16,419 nucleotides of DNA from an uncultured Treponema sp. (GTDB lineage Bacteria; Spirochaetota; Spirochaetia; Treponematales; Treponemataceae), in the NCBI GenBank assembly GCA_937885175.1, contig CAKZZO010000070.1, positions 1 to 16,419 of the forward strand, written 5' to 3'. A program made the position numbers and the translations under genes. The notes below the pieces were generated by a model that saw nothing but the letters and a program-made list of their open reading frames with translations, was not told the origin of the DNA and searched no databases. Every line of letters begins with the position of its first letter. Within the stretch, counting starts at the first letter, position 1. Of the stretch, positions 1-7,834 are shown piece by piece.

Positions 1-45
1 ATACTATCCCAAATCGAATAAGATAATTCAATAACATTAATATAC

Positions 46-63
46 GAGGAGAAAATGGTATGA
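46..63 (+). promoter_or_regulatory. RBS and overlapping two-codon mini-ORF at the S41 gene start
   Basis: GAGGAGA (46-52) is a strong Shine-Dalgarno with 7-nt spacing to the ATG at 60. A second ATG at 55-57 opens a two-codon frame (ATG GTA TGA) whose stop overlaps the real start codon. It lies only 2 nt from the SD, so it is probably not used efficiently. It does make the start site ambiguous for initiating ribosomes. Confidence 0.6.
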
Positions 64-2072
64 AAAAACTGAATGTACTGCTTGCTGCAGTACTGCTTGG
101 AGCACTCTCAGCAACTACCTTTATCAGCTGCTCAAACGGCGAAGATGGAAAGGACGGCGCAGGCATCGTATGGAAAGGGTCTTTTGCCACCGCCCCCGCA
201 AACCCGGACTACAACTGGGCCTACTACAACACTACGGACAAGTGCTCCTACCTCTGGGATGGAAGCAAATGGACAGTGCTTGCAGGGTCAGCACCAACAG
301 AATTTTCCGTCTCAGTCGTAGGAAGCGACACCTTCACCACAAAAGAGGTCAATTTCAGGAGTTTAGACACCAACAAAAAAATTTGCAATGTGGGGGGAAC
401 TCCTGTAACATTTGCTTTTGCAAACGATATGCCGGAAGTGCCCTATGTACTCTGCACCGATGCTGTTATCAAAGACCTGACCGGAAGAACATATACCGTC
501 AGTGCGGTAACAAAAGACTCAAAGTCAGTAACCGTCACCAACTCCGTAACTAGTGCAACGCTCACCTTAGACCTGACAAGGCACACCTGCACCTACAGCA
601 ACTACGATGCCTTCTTCCTGACAAGCAAAGACGCCTCCTACGTTGACGTTGCCTATCCCCTGAATGACTATATAAAAATAGTTGATCTGCACAACACCCC
701 GGGACAGTCCATCGCCCTTGACTGGTCAACGCAAGACATCGGCGTAGTGATTTATAACAACGGCAACACCTGCTCCCTCGCTATTCCCCTGCAGTTTTTC
801 AACACTGTCTTCGGGCAGAATTTCGTCTACAATGGCAGCAACATCTATTACCCTAACGACCTCCTGCAAAAGGCCACGGATGCCAATGGCTACAAGGCAC
901 TTCAAGATGAGTATTACAGCGTAGGCTCAAAAACGGAAACATCTCAGAAATTTGCGGACTACCGCTACAACGATTTCTGTCTGAACCTCGACATCAACTA
1001 CGGACTCAAATCCCAGCACGGCATAGATAAGTTTCCCGATTTTGACACTTACTTTACCGTCATCGGGCTGAAGGATAAGCTAAAGAACACAAATCCCCTC
1101 ACCTTTGCCCAGGCCGTCAGGGATGTCTGCGAATACTACTTTGGTGACGGACATTCAAATTATGTGAAAAACTCTTACCTCATTGGATCTACCGCATCAA
1201 TATCCACTGAGCTTCTGTCTCAGAACGATAAAAACTACGCCATAAACACCACACTTTACAAAACTGCCCGCAATAAAGGGAAAGAAACGGTTACTGAAAA
1301 CGGACAGGCACGGGCAAAGATTCCCGGCTACGAACTCTCTTCAGACAAAAAGACCATCATCGTCCGCTTTGATTCATTTAAAAACAACGACAGCAAAAGA
1401 GAGGCAAGAATCAATGAACGCACGGAACTGAGAAAAAGCAATGACCTGATTCTCAAAGACTATGTGGGGGTCAATGAAAGCGAGTATGATACGGTCTCTT
1501 TCATCAGCGCAATCAACGAAATAATCCGAGAAAACACCGAGATTGAAAATGTGGTTCTTGACCTTTCCTGCAACGGAGGAGGAGCAGTGCATACGGCCGC
1601 TGTAGTTGTGGCATGGATGCTCGGTGAGGTAACATTCAACATGGAAAACCCCATCACCGGTGCAAAGTGGTCGATTACCTACACCGCAGACATCAATATG
1701 GACGGCACTTATGACGGTAACACCACACCAAGCACAGGAATCACAGGCGACAGCATCAAGGACAAGAACCTCTTCTGCCTTATCTCACCACTCAGTTTCT
1801 CCTGCGGCAACACTACGCCCGCCTTACTCGCCGCTTCAGACAGAGTAACCATACTGGGAACAAAATCTGGTGGAGGAACTGCTTTTGTCCATCACGCCAG
1901 TGCTGCGGACGGTACACTCTACCGCATGTCCAGCAAGTATGTCACCGGCACGTCAAAGAACGGCGCCACTTATGACATAGATCAGGGTGTAGAACCCCAC
2001 GTGCGTATCTCCAAGCCCGCAAATTTCTACAATGTGGAAAAAATCAACACACTTGTGACAAGTCTTAACTAG
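60..2072 (+). CDS. S41-family (CPAF/tricorn-like) serine protease lipoprotein
   Basis: Predicted exported lipoprotein of 670 aa. The signal peptide ends in the lipobox FISC, making Cys24 the lipidated residue. A short collagen-like Gly-Asp-Gly stretch follows (about 27-34), then an aromatic module with WKG, WAYYN and WDGSKW (about 38-73). The C-terminal half carries S41 peptidase signatures: FGDGHSNY with candidate catalytic His365, the glycine-rich strand DLSCNGGG (501-508), and SFSCGN with candidate nucleophile Ser581. It ends in a GVEPHVRI motif (from 643) like those closing S41 domains. I see no PDZ domain between the His and Ser regions, which is closer to chlamydial CPAF-type or tricorn-like enzymes than to CtpA. 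The start is set by GAGGAGA at 46-52, 7 nt upstream of the ATG. Substrate is unknown. It is transcribed alone and converges on gdhA. Confidence 0.85.
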   Translation: MKKLNVLLAAVLLGALSATTFISCSNGEDGKDGAGIVWKGSFATAPANPDYNWAYYNTTDKCSYLWDGSKWTVLAGSAPTEFSVSVVGSDTFTTKEVNFRSLDTNKKICNVGGTPVTFAFANDMPEVPYVLCTDAVIKDLTGRTYTVSAVTKDSKSVTVTNSVTSATLTLDLTRHTCTYSNYDAFFLTSKDASYVDVAYPLNDYIKIVDLHNTPGQSIALDWSTQDIGVVIYNNGNTCSLAIPLQFFNTVFGQNFVYNGSNIYYPNDLLQKATDANGYKALQDEYYSVGSKTETSQKFADYRYNDFCLNLDINYGLKSQHGIDKFPDFDTYFTVIGLKDKLKNTNPLTFAQAVRDVCEYYFGDGHSNYVKNSYLIGSTASISTELLSQNDKNYAINTTLYKTARNKGKETVTENGQARAKIPGYELSSDKKTIIVRFDSFKNNDSKREARINERTELRKSNDLILKDYVGVNESEYDTVSFISAINEIIRENTEIENVVLDLSCNGGGAVHTAAVVVAWMLGEVTFNMENPITGAKWSITYTADINMDGTYDGNTTPSTGITGDSIKDKNLFCLISPLSFSCGNTTPALLAASDRVTILGTKSGGGTAFVHHASAADGTLYRMSSKYVTGTSKNGATYDIDQGVEPHVRISKPANFYNVEKINTLVTSLN

Positions 2073-2088
2073 GCAAGTCTTAGAAAAC

Positions 2089-2127
2089 AAAAAAAGGTCG
2101 TTCGGTAAAAACCGAACGACCTTTTTT
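2089..2127. terminator. Bidirectional intrinsic terminator between the S41 gene and gdhA
   Basis: A perfect 11-bp stem (2096-2106 with 2111-2121) closes an AAAA loop. Seven A precede it (2089-2095) and six T follow it (2122-2127), so it has a U-tract on either strand. It lies between two convergent genes and can serve both the protease (+) and gdhA (-). Confidence 0.92.
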
Positions 2128-2164
2128 ATATGACTGCACACATAAGCGTCATAGCGCGAGCAAA

Positions 2165-3529
2165 TTATACCAAGCCCTGAGCCATCATAGCGCGTGCGAC
2201 TTTCAGGAAGCCGTAGATGTTGGCGCCGGAAACGTAGTCTGCTTTTGTTGCATATTTGGCTGCTGTTTCGTAAGCGTTGTCGTGGATGTTGGTCATAATT
2301 GTCTTGAGTTTTGCGTCCACTTCTTCGCGGCTCCATGACAGGCGTTCTGAGTTCTGGCTCATTTCAAGACCTGATACTGCAACACCACCTGCGTTAGAAG
2401 CTTTTCCCGGAGCAAAGAGAACGCCAGCCTTCTGCAGTTCTGCAATTGCATCTGCACGAGTCGGCATGTTTGCGCCTTCTGCAACCAGTTTTACGCCGTT
2501 TGCAATCATCTTCTTTGCGTCTTCAATGTAGATTTCGTCCTGTGTCGCACAGGGGAAAGCACAATCCACCTTTACACCCCAAGGTTTTTCACCCTTAAAG
2601 AACTTTGCCTTGGGATATTTCTTTACGTATTCGTCTACCTTCTTGTGAGCAGCGCGGAATTCCATTACGTATGCCAGTTTTTCTGCGTCGATTCCGTCTT
2701 CATCCAGAATGTATCCGCTTGAGTCAGACAGGGTAATAACCTTACCGCCCAGCTGAGTGATTTTCTCACATGCATACTGAGCAACGTTTCCGTCACCAGA
2801 AATGGAACACACCTTACCCTTAAAGTCAGTTCCAGCCGCCTTGAGCATACATTCCGCAAAGTAGATAAGACCGTATCCTGTTGCTTCCGGACGAATCAGA
2901 GAACCGCCAAAGTCCAGTCCCTTTCCTGTCAGAACGCCGGTAAAGTTGTTCACAATCCTCTTGTACTGGCCGAACATCCATGCAACTTCGCGTCCGCCAA
3001 CACCCTTGTCGCCTGCGGGAACGTCTGTATCAGCACCAATGTGGCGGTACAGTTCCGTCATAAATGACTGGCAGAAGCGCATTACTTCTCCGTCGCTCTT
3101 TCCGTGGGGGTCAAAGTCAGAACCGCCCTTACCGCCACCCATAGGAAGCGTTGTCAGACTGTTTTTCAGAACCTGCTCAAAGCCAAGGAATTTCAAAACA
3201 TCGAGACCTACTTCCGGAGAGAAGCGGAGGCCTCCTTTGTACGGACCAATCGCGCTGTTGAACTGAACACGGAATCCGCGGTTTACATGGGGCTTACCCT
3301 GATCGTCTGTCCACGGTACACGGAACATGATGATGCGTTCAGGCTCGACAAAGCGTTCCAGCACGGCAGTTGCTTCCAGTTCGGGCATGGTGTCCACAAC
3401 CGGAGAAAGCGTCTCCAAAACGAGGCCAGCGGCCTGCAAAAAGTGCTCCTGATCTGCATAGCGAGCCTGCAAATCTTCCCATACGCGCTTACAATACGCG
3501 TTCTTCACGTTAAATGATTTGATAGCCAT
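2165..3529 (-). CDS. gdhA: NADP-type glutamate dehydrogenase, hexameric class
   Basis: Catalyses reductive amination of 2-oxoglutarate with ammonium to glutamate; cytosolic. The protein is 454 aa, normal for the hexameric bacterial class. Active-site lysines sit in PYKGG (Lys98), LKNS (Lys122) and GGGKGG (catalytic-type Lys134), followed by DVPAGD with Asp174. The Rossmann signature is SGDGNVA (244-250). The following SDSSG (268-272) resembles NADP-dependent enzymes such as E. coli GdhA more than NAD-dependent ones, so an assimilatory role is likely. The start used is the MAIKSF methionine, because AAGGAG at 3537-3542 lies at ideal spacing and the N-terminus matches the family. A 22-residue in-frame upstream extension (to 3595) is unlikely to be translated. 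Monocistronic, ending at the shared terminator. Confidence 0.96.
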   Translation of the reverse strand: MAIKSFNVKNAYCKRVWEDLQARYADQEHFLQAAGLVLETLSPVVDTMPELEATAVLERFVEPERIIMFRVPWTDDQGKPHVNRGFRVQFNSAIGPYKGGLRFSPEVGLDVLKFLGFEQVLKNSLTTLPMGGGKGGSDFDPHGKSDGEVMRFCQSFMTELYRHIGADTDVPAGDKGVGGREVAWMFGQYKRIVNNFTGVLTGKGLDFGGSLIRPEATGYGLIYFAECMLKAAGTDFKGKVCSISGDGNVAQYACEKITQLGGKVITLSDSSGYILDEDGIDAEKLAYVMEFRAAHKKVDEYVKKYPKAKFFKGEKPWGVKVDCAFPCATQDEIYIEDAKKMIANGVKLVAEGANMPTRADAIAELQKAGVLFAPGKASNAGGVAVSGLEMSQNSERLSWSREEVDAKLKTIMTNIHDNAYETAAKYATKADYVSGANIYGFLKVARAMMAQGLV

Positions 3530-3619
3530 TAAAAAACTCCTTGTGACATAATGTACATAGCAAGACAAAAAAAGCGCCATACATAAAGCCACCAATCCCC
3601 CTCGGGCATACGATGAGCC

Positions 3620-3649
3620 TTTTGTATGACGCCTTTGTCATATGCAAAA
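3620..3649. promoter_or_regulatory. Imperfect inverted repeat upstream of gdhA, possible operator
   Basis: TTTTGTATGAC (3620-3630) and GTCATATGCAAAA (3637-3649) form an inverted repeat with one 2-nt bulge and a 6-nt spacer. It lies about 90-120 bp upstream of the gdhA ATG. No clear -35/-10 pair could be assigned for gdhA, so a regulatory role is only a possibility. Confidence 0.25.
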
Positions 3650-3684
3650 CTATACAACAGAACAAAAAAAAAGTCTAGAGGTTT

Positions 3685-3708
3685 AAAAAGGGGCGAAGTC
3701 TCGCCCCT
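3685..3708 (-). terminator. Likely intrinsic terminator of the 852-aa lipoprotein gene, inside repeat copy A
   Basis: On the minus strand, AGGGGCGA-GACT-TCGCCCCT forms a perfect 8-bp GC-rich hairpin (3689-3708) running directly into TTTTT (3685-3689). It lies about 90 nt past the lipoprotein stop codon, and no closer terminator is visible. Confidence 0.6.
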
Positions 3709-3783
3709 AGGCTCAGCCAGCGCTTTTGCCGCCGTCTTCGCCATACCCCACTCTCCTGGGGTTGCACCCCAAGCCCCGCACAG
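3685..3783. repeat. GC-rich dispersed hairpin repeat, copy A
   Basis: Read on the + strand it contains GGGGCGA-AGTC-TCGCCCC (3690-3707), about 38 nt of spacer, then CCCCA-N6-TGGGG-N5-CCCCA (3746-3771), whose middle arm can pair with either flank, and finally AAGCCCCGCA. Copy B at 16171-16272 has the same order: a G-run, GAAGTCTC, a C-run, a spacer, TACCCC-CTCT-GGGG and AGCCCCGCA. Both sit at gene ends, are GC-richer than their surroundings, and encode GEVSPLG in one + frame. I infer a family of dispersed intergenic repeats, of a kind I associate with treponemes. Confidence 0.7.
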
Positions 3784-3797
3784 AATGAAAAAAAGAC

Positions 3798-6356
3798 TTA
3801 CGAACCGCGTTTTTTAAACGTAATCTTATTTGGATTTGGAATTCCCTTGTCCGCATCATACAAAACCAGTTCGTGATCCAAAAGGGGCACTCTGCATATC
3901 TCTTTTTTAAACGAGATAATCTTAAAATTCAGTTCCACGTAGGGCACAAAGTCTGTCTGCACCGTCAGAGCCGCTTTCTTAAAATCAACGGTATTTAAAG
4001 TGTCCGCTATGTGCAGCTTAAACTGAGAACCCAATTTAACCGGCGTTGAAACGCGGGCACTCAAAAAGGATTTTCCAATACCGACAGAAGGCGTAATCCT
4101 TACCCAGGGGCCAAAAGAAATGTCGTAGCCTTTTCCCGAATCCTCTTTTTCAAGCCCCACATAGAGTTCCGTGGGGTAAAGAGCTTTTGCACCAGCAGAG
4201 GGGCGCACGTATGGACGCAGGAACCATTCGATGCCGTAGCGCACATCCACCCAAGCCTCTCCGCCGTAGAGACCCACAAAGCATAAGTGCGGGTTAAAGT
4301 TTCCCACGTCAAAGTCAAACCCCAACTGTACGTTGCAGCCAAAGACAATAGGGATGGGCCCCAACTGCATTTCCACATCAGTCTTTACGACGCTTGTATT
4401 TTTCTTTCCTTCAAAGAGCGTTTTCAGGCACTTATTCATCTGCCCCTGAGCGGGTTGTGTTGCCGCCCCCTCAATGCCGGCGTTTGCGAGGGAGTTAAGG
4501 GAGAGGTCTATATTTGCATAGAGAGCAGCACCCACATCCACCCTAAACTGACCGCTGGGATTTGTTATTGCCCCCTTTAAACCGAAGCAGAATTCAAAGC
4601 CCGCCGCTTTTGCCACCCTTGACTTCTTGACCGCCTCAGCATCTCCGCCAAACATAAGCCCCACAAGGTCAAAACTCACGAATTTTTTCCACTGATTTTG
4701 GATAACCTCACGGTTTTTCTTGAATTCTTCATAGTTCTGGCTTATGGCCCGTGCCTCACGGTCTATAATTTCCGCAACGGCATTGCGGCAGGCCCTCATG
4801 CTTTCCCTGTCCAGTTCATCGGTGCTGCCTACATTTGCCACCATGGACGGATAGATGTTTTCCAAGTCAGGCTCTTCCACAACAGCATCAGGAGAGTCGT
4901 CATACAGTTCGTCAATTAAGAGGCGGCAGTAATTCTTCTTGTTTTCGCTCGTGACCGCAGTCCAAAGTTCAATACACTTTTCCTGGGCAACATAATCGTT
5001 GTAATCCTCCTTCGCCTCCGCATCAATCACCTTTGCCTTTACGACCGCCGCAAAAAATCCGTCCGCGCCAGTATCAGCAATGGCTTTGTTCAGCCATGCA
5101 ATTGCATCGGCAGCCGCTACCGGCAGTTCCTTTCCACCGCCATTCAGAGCAAGAATTTTTTCTTTTACGGCAGCATCTTCGGCAAGGCTTTTGAGCAGGA
5201 TGCCAGGCCCATTCACCTGGTCTGGAAACTGATACAGTTGATAGTCATAATCAACGGAATGGGAGGCATAATTAGGTCTGTTCACACAGCCAAGATTGCC
5301 ATTTTCATCTTTTCGAGTAATGACATAGCAGCGGTTGTAACTGTCATCATCTGCCTTAAAGGTCACTTGATTTTGAATTTCAGCGGCAGTTTCCTCTGCA
5401 TAAAAGGCGGGATTTTCATTTCCATCGGCATCAAAGGGTTTTATTTCGTCAGAGCCATAAGCCGCTTTTGCTTTTTCCCAGCCATCACATGCTTCCGTAC
5501 ACAAAAGGTAGTCGCCATAAGCCCAGCCAGGCTGTTCCGTAGGGCTATCGCCTTCGCAAATGTAAATAAAGTCTCCGTCACTGTTTACACCGTAAAGTCC
5601 CGCCTCTACACGAGCCGCTTCCCTCGTTGTCGCCCTATAGCCAGCACGTGCCTCGGCAGCAGTAAAGGTAAAGTACATGCAGGATACAGGATCTTTCGGC
5701 TCATTCAGAAAAGTAAGCCAGCGGGCATCTTCATAGCCTGTCCGCTGAATATCCGGTTTAGTATATTTTACGTCATTATACCTGTCACCGTTAATATCCC
5801 AACTTTCTTCCGTCTTCAGCGTCCTGCTCATTGAAGAAGATGAGCCGTCTTTATTGACCTGTGTAAAAGTGAGCGATACAGATGTAGAATCAATAGTATT
5901 TACCGACAGATAGCCATAAACCGCCTGAGAGGGATCGTCCTCATACATCACCTTGCTGCCACTTGTGCCTGAAAGCGCTTCCTTTACGCTTGCCGTCAAT
6001 TCCCTTCCCACTTCACTTCCGCTTGCCCAATCCTTATCGTGGGTAATATCGCTGTCTTTTGTTGTAATGGTAACTTCAGTCGAGCCGACGTCTCCATAGT
6101 ACACCGTATTATCGCTGACTGGGCTAAGTTTTCCCAGGCGGACGGCAACTTTAGTGCCGACTGAAAGTTGCCCTGCAGCGCTTCCCGGATTCCAGATAAG
6201 GGAGCCTCCAATATAGCCGCGGTTTTCCGTCAAAAAAGAATAGGAAAAAGCAGCACCGCCGTCCGAATTATTATCTGCATCGCTGCATGAAATTCCCGAA
6301 ATCAAAAGTACCAGGGTCATCACTGCAGCAAAAAAAACAAAACCGTCTCTTTTCAT
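3798..6356 (-). CDS. Large uncharacterised spirochaetal lipoprotein
   Basis: An 852-aa predicted lipoprotein that I do not recognise as a named family. The signal peptide (1-23) ends in lipobox GISC with Cys24, followed by a Ser/Asp/Asn-rich tether. Residues 40-200 look beta-rich and include DINGDRYNDV (187-196), a Ca-binding-like loop of the type in FG-GAP or EF-hand repeats. A second acidic loop, DADGNEN, lies at 309-315. Residues 385-590 are helical and charged. Residues 590-830 alternate polar and hydrophobic residues with many aromatics, suggesting a beta-sandwich or barrel. The start is the MKRDGF methionine: AGGAG (6364-6368) precedes it and the signal peptide begins there. The 23-residue in-frame upstream extension is rejected. 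Surface location is inferred; function unknown. Confidence 0.8.
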   Translation of the reverse strand: MKRDGFVFFAAVMTLVLLISGISCSDADNNSDGGAAFSYSFLTENRGYIGGSLIWNPGSAAGQLSVGTKVAVRLGKLSPVSDNTVYYGDVGSTEVTITTKDSDITHDKDWASGSEVGRELTASVKEALSGTSGSKVMYEDDPSQAVYGYLSVNTIDSTSVSLTFTQVNKDGSSSSMSRTLKTEESWDINGDRYNDVKYTKPDIQRTGYEDARWLTFLNEPKDPVSCMYFTFTAAEARAGYRATTREAARVEAGLYGVNSDGDFIYICEGDSPTEQPGWAYGDYLLCTEACDGWEKAKAAYGSDEIKPFDADGNENPAFYAEETAAEIQNQVTFKADDDSYNRCYVITRKDENGNLGCVNRPNYASHSVDYDYQLYQFPDQVNGPGILLKSLAEDAAVKEKILALNGGGKELPVAAADAIAWLNKAIADTGADGFFAAVVKAKVIDAEAKEDYNDYVAQEKCIELWTAVTSENKKNYCRLLIDELYDDSPDAVVEEPDLENIYPSMVANVGSTDELDRESMRACRNAVAEIIDREARAISQNYEEFKKNREVIQNQWKKFVSFDLVGLMFGGDAEAVKKSRVAKAAGFEFCFGLKGAITNPSGQFRVDVGAALYANIDLSLNSLANAGIEGAATQPAQGQMNKCLKTLFEGKKNTSVVKTDVEMQLGPIPIVFGCNVQLGFDFDVGNFNPHLCFVGLYGGEAWVDVRYGIEWFLRPYVRPSAGAKALYPTELYVGLEKEDSGKGYDISFGPWVRITPSVGIGKSFLSARVSTPVKLGSQFKLHIADTLNTVDFKKAALTVQTDFVPYVELNFKIISFKKEICRVPLLDHELVLYDADKGIPNPNKITFKKRGS

Positions 6357-6374
6357 GTAAAAACTCCTATAGCG

Positions 6375-6404
6375 AGTATATATAAAAAGCACCCGTGCAA
6401 CCAA
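6375..6404 (-). promoter_or_regulatory. Candidate promoter of the 852-aa lipoprotein, overlapping the pfp terminator
   Basis: Minus strand TTGGTT (6399-6404), 18-nt spacer, TATACT (6375-6380). Transcription would begin near 6368, at the edge of the Shine-Dalgarno, giving a leader of about 12 nt. One arm of the upstream gene's terminator stem lies in the spacer. The -35 is weak, so this is tentative. Confidence 0.3.
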
Positions 6405-6423
6405 AGAAAAAGGGCACGAGTGC
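6384..6423 (-). terminator. Intrinsic terminator of the phosphofructokinase gene
   Basis: On the minus strand GCACTCGTGC (6414-6423) pairs over all 10 positions, with one T-G wobble, to GCACGGGTGC (6389-6398). Five T follow (6384-6388). It begins 24 nt past the stop codon of the PFK gene. Confidence 0.8.
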
Positions 6424-6446
6424 AATCTGTCAGTCAGATGTAGTGT

Positions 6447-7685
6447 TTACAGATTCCTGTCATCCAGATAGATGTGGTGGGGCAGACCTGATACGTAAAT
6501 CGGAGTCAGTTCCGCCTGAATGAGCGGCATCGCATACTCAATGAATGCAGGCAACATCTGAGTGTGGTCTGCATTTACCCATTCCATCGGCACTTTCTTT
6601 TCAAGGTTTGCAACTTCGCTGATGGGGTGCAGTTCCGTGGTACACTGGTAGGGAGAGTTTGAAATGCGCTTAATCGCCACCATTTCTCCCGTGTGTCCCT
6701 CGCAGGCCGCTTTTACCGCGGCACCGCCAACCTGATAGGCTTCCGTAATATCAACGCGGCTGGTAAGATGTCCTGCACACCGCTGGAGCGTAGAAAGTTC
6801 GATTGAGCGGGTCTTGGTGTCCAGTTTGCGGGCAATGGTATTGGCAAGGAAGCGGGCAGTACCCGTCAGAGACTTGTGACCAAAGGCATCCACCGCATGC
6901 TCGTCATCTGCAAGTTCACAGACATAGCGGCCGTCTTCCAGTTTTACGCCTTCAGATACTGCAATGACGATACTCGCCTTGTCCTTCTGCATCCGCTCCA
7001 CTTTTTCCACAAAGCGGTCTACATTAAAGGGAACTTCCGGCAGACAAATCATATCCACGCCCTCGCAGTCCTCCGACTTTGCCAAGGCAGCGGCAGCCGT
7101 CAACCAGCCGGCATTGCGTCCCATGATTTCTACAATCGTCACATACTTTGTTCCGTACACCGTTGCGTCGCGGATAATCTCCTTCATTACTACACCGATA
7201 TATTTTGCCGCGCTTCCATATCCGGGCGTGTGGTCGGTAACGCAAAGGTCATTGTCAATCGTCTTTGGAACACCGATAAAGCGGATGTCGGAATTAATCT
7301 GCTTTCCGTAAATGGCCAGCTTATTGATTGTATCCATTGAATCGTTTCCGCCGATATAGAAGAAGAAACCGATGTCCAGTTTTTTAAGCAGGGCAAAAAT
7401 CTTATCAAACACTTCCTTTGCCTTGGGGTCATCCAACTCCGGCAACTTATAGCGGCAGCTTCCCAGATAACTTGACGGCGTGCGCTTTAGCAGTTCAATG
7501 TCCAGCGCACCTTTTAGTTTTTCCTTCATATCTATGTAGCGTTCCTGCAGAAGCCCCTGAATTCCATGAACCATACCGTATACATGCGGTGCACCTCTAT
7601 CACGAGCTGCCTCAAAAACACCTGCCAAACTTGCATTGATTACCGATGTCGGACCACCAGACTGACCGACGATTGCATTCTTCAT
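6447..7685 (-). CDS. pfp: Pyrophosphate-dependent 6-phosphofructokinase
   Basis: A 412-aa phosphofructokinase that phosphorylates fructose 6-phosphate to the 1,6-bisphosphate in glycolysis. The N-terminal loop is GQSGGPT (7-13). The nucleotide/PPi loop is GGNDS (112-116); the Asp at its fourth position, where ATP enzymes have Gly, is the usual marker of PPi specificity. PKTIDND (140-146) holds the catalytic Asp144, and its Lys in place of Gly also points to PPi. MGRNAGW (188-194) binds the sugar phosphate. Length exceeds the roughly 320-aa ATP-type enzymes and fits the longer PPi-type group. The start is set by AGGAGGA (7691-7697), 5 nt from ATG. The Asn at the third loop position is a variation on GGDDS. 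PPi rather than ATP is inferred from motifs only. Confidence 0.9.
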   Translation of the reverse strand: MKNAIVGQSGGPTSVINASLAGVFEAARDRGAPHVYGMVHGIQGLLQERYIDMKEKLKGALDIELLKRTPSSYLGSCRYKLPELDDPKAKEVFDKIFALLKKLDIGFFFYIGGNDSMDTINKLAIYGKQINSDIRFIGVPKTIDNDLCVTDHTPGYGSAAKYIGVVMKEIIRDATVYGTKYVTIVEIMGRNAGWLTAAAALAKSEDCEGVDMICLPEVPFNVDRFVEKVERMQKDKASIVIAVSEGVKLEDGRYVCELADDEHAVDAFGHKSLTGTARFLANTIARKLDTKTRSIELSTLQRCAGHLTSRVDITEAYQVGGAAVKAACEGHTGEMVAIKRISNSPYQCTTELHPISEVANLEKKVPMEWVNADHTQMLPAFIEYAMPLIQAELTPIYVSGLPHHIYLDDRNL

Positions 7686-7727
7686 GAAAATCCTCCTATA
7701 AGAATAGCGTGTTGATTTCTTATTCTT

Positions 7728-7756
7728 ATTTTATTCTAACATAGGATTTCTGAAAA
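7728..7756 (-). promoter_or_regulatory. Candidate pfp promoter
   Basis: Minus strand TTTTCA (7751-7756), 17-nt spacer, TAAAAT (7728-7733), giving a leader of about 36 nt that includes the AGGAGGA site. A perfect TATAAT at 7766-7771 is an alternative -10, but I see no -35 at the right distance. The region is AT-rich, so either could be chance. Confidence 0.3.
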
Positions 7757-7786
7757 AGCGAGAAAATTATACAACAAAATCCGCAC

Positions 7787-7815
7787 AAAAAAAGGCGGCC
7801 TGAGAGGGTCGCCTT
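7787..7815 (-). terminator. Intrinsic terminator of the sigma factor gene
   Basis: Minus strand AAGGCGACC (7807-7815) pairs with GGCCGCCTT (7792-7800) around a 6-nt loop with a single A-C mismatch. Seven T follow (7787-7793). It begins about 20 nt past the sigma gene stop codon. Confidence 0.85.
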
Positions 7816-7834
7816 CGTGTCAAGCAAGATATAC

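Noticed and set aside
2150..2195. Direct repeat TCATAGCGCG at the gdhA 3' end (2150-2159 and 2186-2195)
   Set aside because: It is short, with one copy inside codons of the gdhA C-terminus. No further structure suggests function.
3529..3744. Minus-strand 71-codon open frame upstream of gdhA
   Set aside because: Its N-terminal part is repeat copy A read in frame and the remainder is the gdhA 5' region. It has no RBS and no protein-like pattern.
5238..5834. 198-codon + strand open frame antisense to the large lipoprotein
   Set aside because: It is a shadow of a well-supported coding frame, with no RBS or family resemblance.
7816..7828. 13-nt sequence CGTGTCAAGCAAG shared with 16388-16400
   Set aside because: A shared 13-mer is expected about once or twice by chance in a window this size, and the flanks do not match.
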